Assembly: GCF_001931675.1 (NCBI RefSeq)
Contig: NZ_CP014839.1
Span: 2,914,001-2,978,000, forward strand
Length of the DNA stretch: 64,000 nucleotides
Reading direction: 5' to 3'
Source of the DNA: Pandoraea thiooxydans
GTDB lineage: Bacteria > Pseudomonadota > Gammaproteobacteria > Burkholderiales > Burkholderiaceae
A program made the translations under genes and the position numbers. Below the pieces are notes generated by a model. It worked only from the letters and a program-made list of their open reading frames with translations, searched no databases and was not told the origin of the DNA. Positions 58,236 to 64,000 of the stretch are shown here, piece by piece (position 1 is the stretch's first letter; each line of letters opens with the position of its first letter).

Positions 58236-58341
58236 CTACTGATAATCCTGGTAATCGACAACCTCGGCGTCCTCGCCGCTGGCAAAACTCTCCCATGGGC
58301 ACGCGACTGATTGAGAAATGCCAGATATGGCCTGTGCGCAA
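58236..58341 (-). pseudogene. Degenerate HigB toxin remnant
   Basis: The C-terminal HigB sequence [16 protein letters not shown] followed by TAG (stop 58236-58238) lies 10 bp before the HigA ATG, just where higB ends in intact modules. Upstream, GHIWHFSIS in a different frame resembles the preceding HigB strand, and the first half of the gene is absent. One or more frameshifts and a 5' deletion are implied. Confidence 0.7.
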
Positions 58342-58461
58342 TAGTTCACCCTCTTTCCGCTTTGCCCGGAATATCGGACTATTCAGTTGATCGCTCGCAG
58401 CACCCGATAATGCAAATCCGGCGCTTGCCAGCGTGCCTCACTCGTTATATGAAACACACGC

Positions 58462-58492
58462 AAAAAAGCCCAACCGCCAGGTTGGGCTTTTT
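58462..58492. terminator. Bidirectional terminator at the right edge of the element
   Basis: GCCCAACC (58468-58475)-GCCA-GGTTGGGC (58480-58487), with six A before and five T after, so it works in both directions. It ends the leftward DsbA-like gene (stop 58514). It may once have ended the tRNA transcript before the element inserted. Confidence 0.92.
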
Positions 58493-58513
58493 GCTTTCAG
58501 GGAGCGTGGCGCC

Positions 58514-59158
58514 CTACTCCGCCGCCAGCACCTCGCGAATCACCTGTTCGAAGGTCTCCACCGGCTGGCCGCCGGTCAGTACGTAGCGGCGATTGAAGAT
58601 GATGGTCGGCACCGAGTGGATGCCCTTGGCCTGGTAGTCCCGCTCCTCGGCGCGTACCTGCTCGGCATAGTCGCCACGCTGCAGCACGGCGCGCGCCTCG
58701 ACCGGGTCGAGCCCGACGGATTCCGCGACCTCGACCAGGACGTCGTGGTTGCTGACATCCTTGTCGTCCGAATGATAGGCGCGCAGCAGCGCGAGCTTGA
58801 GCGGCAACTGCTCGCCCTGGAGACCCGCCCAATGCATCAGGCGATGCGCGTCGAACGTGTTGTAGACGCGGGTGCGCGGACCGAACGTGAAGTCGACACT
58901 CGCGCCGCGCTCGCGGATCATCGCTTGCGTCTGGGCCACCTGCTCCGGCGTGCGGCCATACTTCTTGCAGAGATAGTCGACGGTGTTCTCGCCGCCGGCG
59001 GCCATGTCCGGATTCAGCTCGAATGGGTGCACCACGATCTCGGGCTCGACCTCGTTTTCGAGACGAGCCAGCGCAAGCCGCAGCGACGACAGCCCGACCG
59101 CGCACCATGGGCAGGCGATATCCGAAACAAAATCGATTCTCAGGGGTTGCGGTTGCAT
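58514..59158 (-). CDS. DsbA-family (FrnE-like) oxidoreductase
   Basis: 214 residues from the ATG at 59158 with GGAGG upstream. Thioredoxin-fold core with CPWC (16-19) and an inserted helical domain, ending in GIHSVPTIIFNRRYVLTGGQP (about 178-198), the FrnE/2-hydroxychromene-isomerase-like DsbA branch. There is no signal peptide, so it is cytoplasmic. FrnE proteins act in oxidative-stress disulfide exchange. The longer upstream frame is antisense to the TRIC gene. Confidence 0.92.
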   Translation of the reverse strand: MQPQPLRIDFVSDIACPWCAVGLSSLRLALARLENEVEPEIVVHPFELNPDMAAGGENTVDYLCKKYGRTPEQVAQTQAMIRERGASVDFTFGPRTRVYNTFDAHRLMHWAGLQGEQLPLKLALLRAYHSDDKDVSNHDVLVEVAESVGLDPVEARAVLQRGDYAEQVRAEERDYQAKGIHSVPTIIFNRRYVLTGGQPVETFEQVIREVLAAE

Positions 59159-59281
59159 GGTGCTTTCCTCCGGCTTGATCGCTTCGATCATACCAGCGAA
59201 TTTTCCGGCCAACCGGTGTATATTCGCACCCAGCGCTATCTGGCCGGCGTCTGGCCAGCCTTCACTATCAGACAGATCATC

Positions 59282-59941
59282 GTGCCCCCCCACGTCGTCA
59301 ATTCCCATGTGGTGTACACCGCCCTCGATCTGGTGGGCACCTTCGCGTTCGCCATCAGCGGCGCCGTCGCGGCCCGCCAAAGACGGCTCGATCTGTTCGG
59401 CATCGCGGCCGTCGCCTTCACCGTGGCCTGCGGCGGCGGCATCGTGCGCGACGTCTGCATCGGCGCCGTGCCGCCAGCGGGCCTGTCGAACTGGCGCTAT
59501 CTGGCCGCCTCGCTGTGCGCCGCCGCGCTCACCATTCTGGCGTATCCGAAAATCCGGCGCCTGCGCCATTCGGTGCTGCTTTTCGACGCGATCGGGCTCG
59601 GCCTGTTTGCCGTGTCGGGCGCACAAAAGGCGCTCACCTACGGACACAGCGCGGAGCTGGCAATCCTGCTGGGCATCGTCAGCGCGGTCGGCGGCGGCGT
59701 GATGCGCGACGTGATGCTCTCGCGCGTGCCCGCCATCCTCGAGCGCGAGATCTACGCCTCGGCCGCCTTGCTCGGTGCCGTAATCCAGGTCGGCCTCCAT
59801 TACGCAGGCTGGAGCAACGCCTGGACCCCATGGCTCGCAACGCTCGCCTGCGTGACGGTGCGGCTCGCCTCCCTCTATTTCGGCTGGCGGCTGCCGGTGT
59901 TTGGCGAGGCGCGGGAGAATGGGGTTCGCGAGCGGCCGTAG
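59282..59941 (+). CDS. TRIC/UPF0126-family membrane channel
   Basis: About 219 residues from GTG at 59282; the start is uncertain because no Shine-Dalgarno is visible and the frame is open further upstream, over the DsbA-like gene. Two repeats of three helices, each with the GGGxxRD motif (GGGIVRDV about 52-59 and GGGVMRDV about 138-145). Bacterial TRIC homologues conduct monovalent cations. A TATATT near 59218 may be the -10 element. Confidence 0.85.
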   Translation: MPPHVVNSHVVYTALDLVGTFAFAISGAVAARQRRLDLFGIAAVAFTVACGGGIVRDVCIGAVPPAGLSNWRYLAASLCAAALTILAYPKIRRLRHSVLLFDAIGLGLFAVSGAQKALTYGHSAELAILLGIVSAVGGGVMRDVMLSRVPAILEREIYASAALLGAVIQVGLHYAGWSNAWTPWLATLACVTVRLASLYFGWRLPVFGEARENGVRERP

Positions 59942-59984
59942 CTCGCCCGCAGTGCAACGCCGGCCGGCAAACGCCGGGCCCGCT

Positions 59985-61067
59985 TCAGAACCGGGTCCGA
60001 ATGCCGATCCCCAAGGTGCTCCCGCTCGACAGGGCTGCAACGTGGTCATACAGGTAGCCGGCATAGATGTCGGTTTGCCTGGAGCATGGATAGTCGTAAC
60101 TGAGCGCCGCCGTCTGGCGCGTTTTGTTCAAGTTTCCATCGTCTCGCGAGTATGCGTACGAGGCCAGTACCCGACCCACGCCAACCGGCACCGCAAGCCC
60201 GGCCTGCACCATATTGACGTGAAAGCTGCCGCTGAGCAGTCGATTGCCGGTGTACGTATATTCCCCGAACAATTTCACCGCCCGCACGCGATACGACACG
60301 CCCAGTTGCGCCGCCGTTTGGCTTTGCAACCCATGCAGCAGGTTGCCGAGGTCGCCCGGCGTGGCGCTGAAATTCAGATACTGGTAGGTCGCTCCGATCG
60401 CGAATGCTCCCTGCGAGAACGTTGCTTGGGTGGCAAACTTCTTGGCGCTGTCGTTGCCCGCCTGGTTGCCAAGCGCATACATGACGCGGGCATTCAATCC
60501 GCCGAAATCCGGCGTGGCGTATTGAATCGCGTTACTCCATGAGGTGCCGCCCAGAATGCCCTGATCGGTAGCGTAGCCAGGATAGGTGCCCAAACCGGCA
60601 TACAACTGATTGATAGTCGGCGAAAAAGTGAATGAGGCATAAAAGGGGTTGAACCGCGCGGACTGCAAATAGAGCAAACTGCCCTGCCGCCCGAGCGTCA
60701 GCGTTCCGGCTGGCGACACGATGCCCACGTAGGCATTGCGGGAGAAGAACGCATCGCCGTTATACGAGCCGTACTGGCCGCTCTGCGGTCGGAAAAATCC
60801 CTCGATGGCGAACGTCGTCTTATAGCCGCCGCCCAGATCTTCCTGGCCACCGAACCCCCAGAATGACGTCGACATGCCACCGCCCCCCATTTGCGCGGCG
60901 CCTGGATTGCCGGGTATGCGTTGATAGCCAGTCCATGCGTCGACGATACCGTACAGCCGTACGCTCGATTGCGCGTTGGCGTGAACGCCGATCGCCGCCA
61001 AGGCCAGGGCCACGCCAAGACGGCGGATTTTTTTCGGCATGCCGGGGAAAAAGCTTTCCTTAAACAT
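59985..61067 (-). CDS. Outer-membrane porin (gram-negative porin superfamily)
   Basis: 360 residues from the ATG at 61067 (AAAGAGAC upstream); an ATG 27 bp later is an alternative. Signal peptide ending GVHANAQ. The mature start SSVRLYGIVDAWTGYQ and the GGGMSTSFWGFGGQEDLGGG segment are those of burkholderial trimeric porins, ending in the required terminal Phe (GIRTRF). 16-stranded barrel expected. It follows the YitT-like gene in the same direction with 75 bp and a hairpin between, so it may admit the substrate of the upstream amidohydrolase. Confidence 0.9.
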   Translation of the reverse strand: MFKESFFPGMPKKIRRLGVALALAAIGVHANAQSSVRLYGIVDAWTGYQRIPGNPGAAQMGGGGMSTSFWGFGGQEDLGGGYKTTFAIEGFFRPQSGQYGSYNGDAFFSRNAYVGIVSPAGTLTLGRQGSLLYLQSARFNPFYASFTFSPTINQLYAGLGTYPGYATDQGILGGTSWSNAIQYATPDFGGLNARVMYALGNQAGNDSAKKFATQATFSQGAFAIGATYQYLNFSATPGDLGNLLHGLQSQTAAQLGVSYRVRAVKLFGEYTYTGNRLLSGSFHVNMVQAGLAVPVGVGRVLASYAYSRDDGNLNKTRQTAALSYDYPCSRQTDIYAGYLYDHVAALSSGSTLGIGIRTRF

Positions 61068-61100
61068 AATGTTGTCTCTTTCAAATGACGAGCGGAAGCC

Positions 61101-61122
61101 GCCGTCACGCGCGGGTGACGGC
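61101..61122. other. Hairpin between the YitT-like and porin genes
   Basis: GCCGTCAC (61101-61108)-GCGCGG-GTGACGGC (61115-61122), perfect 8-bp stem, no U-tract in the leftward direction. It could modulate read-through or stability of the porin mRNA segment. Confidence 0.5.
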
Positions 61123-61142
61123 GCTCGGAAAAAGCAAGTGGG

Positions 61143-61853
61143 TTAGTTCGGCCGGTGCTCCAGCGCGCGCTGGTGATGCAACGCTTTCGCGGCCTTGATT
61201 TTCTTGAACAGAAAGAAGTAGAGCTTGATGTACTGCCCCACCAGAATGGCATTCATGAAAGTGCCTTCCCGGATGAACTTAGGCTCCCCCAGGCATACGA
61301 AACCAATCGTGGCGCTGACCACCAGCAGCGTGCAATCGAAAGTGGTCTTGATGTTTCCCCATTTCCATCCGGTGCGCCTGAATATCGCATTGACGAACAT
61401 GTCGATCGGCATGAGCACGAGATTCGCTCGAATCATCAGGAACAGGCCGAATGCGGTCAAGGCGTCCGCGAACGCCAGTAAAGACAATTTCAGGAAGTAG
61501 TCCTGAAACCCGATCGAGCGGGTCAGCATCAGGTTCAGATTCAGGCACGACGCCAGCACGAATGCCGGGATCAACGAAGTCAAATCCTTCGCTTTAAAGT
61601 CCTTGCGCAACACCAGATAGGTCAGGAACAGCATGAACAACTCAAGCATAAAGTTGTATGTCCCCTGGCTCAAGGACGTGTACACCAGGGTCATGGTGCG
61701 GGTCAGGCTGCTCTGGGGCGAAATGCCAATGCCGGCTCTGATCGCCAGACTGATCCCCAGTGTCAGTATGTAAATTCCGGCGGTGTATGTGATCCAGCGC
61801 CGCGTCAGGCTGCCGGTATCGATGATTTCCGCGTCTCGTTCATGGTGCGCCAT
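61143..61853 (-). CDS. YitT/YczE-like membrane protein
   Basis: 236 residues with about five or six membrane helices and no signal peptide. ITYTAGIYILTLGISLAIRAGIGISPQSSL (about 21-50 in total) is characteristic of the YitT/YczE family. A LVLMPIDMFVNAI segment (about 155-167) is typical of the same family. Substrate and function unknown; family membership suggests a transporter. It lies between an adenine-deaminase-like gene and a porin, all leftward, which suggests inner-membrane uptake of the deaminase's substrate. Confidence 0.75.
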   Translation of the reverse strand: MAHHERDAEIIDTGSLTRRWITYTAGIYILTLGISLAIRAGIGISPQSSLTRTMTLVYTSLSQGTYNFMLELFMLFLTYLVLRKDFKAKDLTSLIPAFVLASCLNLNLMLTRSIGFQDYFLKLSLLAFADALTAFGLFLMIRANLVLMPIDMFVNAIFRRTGWKWGNIKTTFDCTLLVVSATIGFVCLGEPKFIREGTFMNAILVGQYIKLYFFLFKKIKAAKALHHQRALEHRPN

Positions 61854-62020
61854 GATTGTCTCTCGGTTGTCTTCCTTGTTTTTTTGCGAATCCGGTCGCC
61901 TCTTTTTATCGTGGGGCGCCGCGCTCTTATCGGCAACCCGGACGCACAGCGGCGCTCGGGCTCCCGCAGCCGGCCGGTCATTATGGTACCCGCCGGCCTC
62001 CTCCTGTTATCGGGCTGGCC

Positions 62021-63790
62021 TCACACCATGAACCCGAAACGATCCAGCGAAATGAACAACGTCAGGAGCTTGTTCACCACCGGCTCGCCCTCATTGCGAT
62101 TGCCCATCGCCTCCAACGCCGCGTCGATGGCGCGTGTCGCCGCGACCAACTCGGACAGGCTCATGTTGGCCATCACGCCGTAAATGTCCAACGGCAGCAA
62201 GGCCTTGACCGCCTTGTTTTCGGTGACGACGCAGCCGCCGACCTGGGCATCGATCTGTTTCAGACAGTGGCACATTTCCTCGCTGTCTTGCCCGACCGCT
62301 ACGAAATAAGCCTTGGGAGCCGGCCAGAACGTCGCCACGGCGCCGCGATCGATGCGCACCCCCTTGAACAGTCCATTGACCACATGGCGCTTGCCGTTGG
62401 CATAGCGCTGCACCACCGCGATGCGATTGAGCGTGACGCCGCCGACTTCAGGGACGATTTTTCCGTCCCGCACCGGCACCCAGACTTCCTGATAGAACTT
62501 TTCGTGACCCCGGCCGTAGACGTCGAACAGATACACCTTGGCCTGCTTGCCGTCGGCTGAAATCTCCAGCGGCAGCAGCTCGAGTTCTGCCGGGCTCAGG
62601 TTGCCAAGTCCCGGCACCGGCTCCTTCACCATGCCGGAATAGTCGATATCGGCGTGCTTGAGCATCTGGCGGTCTTTGGCCACCAGCTCGCCATCCTTGA
62701 AGACAAAGCGCGGATTGATTTTCGACAGGCTGTCGGTCAGCACGATATCGGCGAAGCGCCCGGGTGTGAGCGAGCCAAACTTGTTGTCCATGCGAAATGC
62801 CCGCGCCGTATAAAGCGTGGCCATTTTGATCGCCTGAATCGGATCGATGCCCATTTCGGCACACAACGAGACGACCCAATCCATATGGCCCTTGGTCAGC
62901 AAGCGATCGACCGAAATATTGTCCGCGCACAGTTGGAAATTCTCGGCGGGCCACTTGCGCTTGACGATCGCGCGCAACATGATCTTGATCACTTCGGCGC
63001 TGCCGACGCCAAACTTGATCTGCGTCTGCAGACCATAGCGAACGCTTTTCTCGATGTCGTCTTCCTTCCAGACATCGTGATTGGCAAACGCGCCGATCGC
63101 GGGCATGTAGTTCAGCATCATGTCCGACAGCGTGGTCACGCCCCAATGCGTGTTCATGAAGCCGCCCTTGGCGCGCCCCAACGCGGACTTGCGGAAATCG
63201 TCGTCATTGCCCACGCTGTAGGTCAGGTGCGCGAGCTCGCCCAGGCCGATCACCGGTTCCATCTTCAACAGCGCATCGGTGACCTCCACCGAGGTTTTCT
63301 TGCCGGGCGCAAACGCATACACGCGATACGGCAAGCGCTCGTGGTGCTTGAACAGTTGCGCGGTCGCCGGCACCGCCTCGGCTCCGGCCGCGCTTACGAA
63401 ATCCAGGCATTCGGAAAAAATGGTGGTCGTGCCGCAAGGAACGATCGCCTCGCCGAACGCGGCGGGATGCGCCAGTTGCGCGTCGAAGTGAACGTGCGCG
63501 TCGATCAGCCCGGGAATCGCATACAGCCCCTCGCCATCGAACACCTGACGCACCTTGATGGCCGTCTCGTCGGGATTCAGGGCGACGATGCGCTTGTCAT
63601 AAACCAGAATCGAGCCCTGGTACACGGTTTCGCTGTGCACATCCAGGATGTTCAGATTCCTCAGCAGCAAATCCGCTTCCTTTTTCCCGTTCAGGATGTC
63701 GAAAATTGCCCTCACCTGATCGTAGTGGGCGGCAACCTGATCGCGTTGCGCGGATGCCGAGGCATTTCTCTCGGTGATTTCTTGGTACAT
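62021..63790 (-). CDS. Adenine-deaminase-like amidohydrolase (divergent Ade family)
   Basis: 589 residues from the ATG at 63790 (GAGAGAG upstream). The amidohydrolase metal motif PGLIDAHVHFD (about 93-103) is present, as are GLGELAHL, a CADN-ISVD-LL-KGHMDWVV stretch and ATLYTARAF, which match the Ade family order. Two canonical Ade features differ: the first-barrel IESSM becomes FDAQL (about 102-106), and the C-terminal GAIASTVAHDSHN region reads GAVATFWPAPKA (WPAPKA about 489-494), losing the HDSHN motif. The enzyme is therefore probably a metal-dependent deaminase or hydrolase of a purine-like or other cyclic substrate, not a certain adenine deaminase. First gene of a leftward cassette with the YitT-like and porin genes. 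Confidence 0.8.
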   Translation of the reverse strand: MYQEITERNASASAQRDQVAAHYDQVRAIFDILNGKKEADLLLRNLNILDVHSETVYQGSILVYDKRIVALNPDETAIKVRQVFDGEGLYAIPGLIDAHVHFDAQLAHPAAFGEAIVPCGTTTIFSECLDFVSAAGAEAVPATAQLFKHHERLPYRVYAFAPGKKTSVEVTDALLKMEPVIGLGELAHLTYSVGNDDDFRKSALGRAKGGFMNTHWGVTTLSDMMLNYMPAIGAFANHDVWKEDDIEKSVRYGLQTQIKFGVGSAEVIKIMLRAIVKRKWPAENFQLCADNISVDRLLTKGHMDWVVSLCAEMGIDPIQAIKMATLYTARAFRMDNKFGSLTPGRFADIVLTDSLSKINPRFVFKDGELVAKDRQMLKHADIDYSGMVKEPVPGLGNLSPAELELLPLEISADGKQAKVYLFDVYGRGHEKFYQEVWVPVRDGKIVPEVGGVTLNRIAVVQRYANGKRHVVNGLFKGVRIDRGAVATFWPAPKAYFVAVGQDSEEMCHCLKQIDAQVGGCVVTENKAVKALLPLDIYGVMANMSLSELVAATRAIDAALEAMGNRNEGEPVVNKLLTLFISLDRFGFMV

Positions 63791-64000
63791 GGCTTGTCTC
63801 TCTCTCATCAATTGGCACGAGCCTGTTTGCCGCGGCTCGGCAGCGAACCCATCCGTCAGACCGAGGCTAAACCCCGCGTGCGGCAAAGCGGGACGAGCGC
63901 GGGTTCGGCTCTTTCAGATCCCGTCGCCAACCAGGGCGACTGGCGTAATGAAAACCCAATTAACCGTTTCTGAAAAGCGATGTTTTAAGCACATAATGTG
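63791..64000. other. Upstream region of the Ade-like cassette
   Basis: 210 bp to the window edge with no gene seen. It contains a small inverted repeat GTCGC-N8-GCGAC near 63925 and an AT-richer stretch at the far edge. The promoter probably lies here or beyond. Confidence 0.4.

Larger units (their letters stand above)
56157..58461. mobile_element. Decayed integrative element at tRNA-Thr
   Basis: Between the tRNA 3' end and a strong terminator at 58462 lie a truncated tyrosine integrase, two HigB/HigA-type systems (one broken), a frameshifted small gene and AT-richer spacers, all leftward. This is a typical remnant of a tRNA-targeted island. No clear second att site is left; only CCTCTTTCCG of the tRNA 3' end recurs, near 58350. 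Boundaries are therefore approximate. Confidence 0.75.

Noticed and set aside
58340..58361. Possible right attachment site of the island
   Set aside because: Only CCTCTTTCCG of the tRNA 3' end recurs; ten bases are too few to call an att repeat.
61965..62000. GGCCGG/CCGGCC inverted repeat between the Ade-like and YitT-like genes
   Set aside because: Short GC-rich arms with a long loop and no U-tract; expected by chance at this base composition.

Overview
The window is high-GC, densely packed proteobacterial chromosome. The gene set points to the Burkholderiales, probably Burkholderiaceae: an imuA-imuB-dnaE2 SOS cassette, nirBD-nasA next to a NarK-type transporter, pepN and fbp close together, a DUF3563 gene, and a long-form aspartate carbamoyltransferase. 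This placement rests on gene content and composition only. Almost every real gene casts long open frames on the opposite strand. Those shadows are left out.

Bases 1-10,000 are transport and catabolism. A cytochrome P450 running off the left edge (apparently the heme domain of a CYP116B-type self-sufficient enzyme) is divergent from an IclR regulator. An MFS carrier follows. Then comes a five-gene leftward cassette: IclR regulator, polar amino-acid ABC transporter, and a formimidoylglutamase-like hydrolase. A DUF3311 + sodium:solute symporter pair with a perfect palindrome upstream closes the region. Bases 10,000-20,500 hold a small secreted protein, an MFS carrier, and nitrate assimilation: NarK/NasA transporter divergent from nirB-nirD-nasA, which has a near-consensus sigma-54 promoter. 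Bases 20,500-27,600 hold a LysR-controlled glutathione-transferase/flavin-oxidoreductase pair and the SOS mutasome imuA-imuB-dnaE2 under a perfect LexA box.

Bases 27,600-30,340 are gene-poor, with a 46-residue DUF3563 gene, a purine permease and an unexplained repeat-bearing stretch. Bases 30,340-34,440 are copper homeostasis: cueR, copA and copZ, with CueR-type 19-bp-spacer promoters for copA and copZ. After a Kef-type antiporter and dsbB comes a purine-catabolism block (LysR, xdhA-xdhB-xdhC, adenosine/adenine deaminase, guanine deaminase). It fits with the upstream purine permease: purines enter, amino groups are removed, and the resulting hypoxanthine and xanthine are oxidised to urate. 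Next are a yybP-ykoY manganese riboswitch with a GDT1/UPF0016 exporter, a DUF4136 lipoprotein, pepN, the metE/metR divergon, pyrB (with an N-terminal helix-turn-helix-like extension) and fbp.

A tRNA-Thr(CGT) at 56,081 is followed by a decayed integrative element of about 2.3 kb. It contains a truncated tyrosine integrase, one intact HigB/HigA-type toxin-antitoxin pair, a second HigA beside a degenerate HigB, and a frameshifted small gene. It ends at a strong terminator before a DsbA/FrnE-like gene. The right end holds a TRIC-family channel and a three-gene leftward cassette: an adenine-deaminase-like amidohydrolase with an altered C-terminal motif, a YitT-like membrane protein and a porin.

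The best candidates for something undescribed are the adenine-deaminase-like/YitT/porin cassette, the stand-alone formimidoylglutamase/ABC cassette, and the HTH-fused aspartate carbamoyltransferase. No CRISPR array, complete insertion sequence or rRNA gene was seen.
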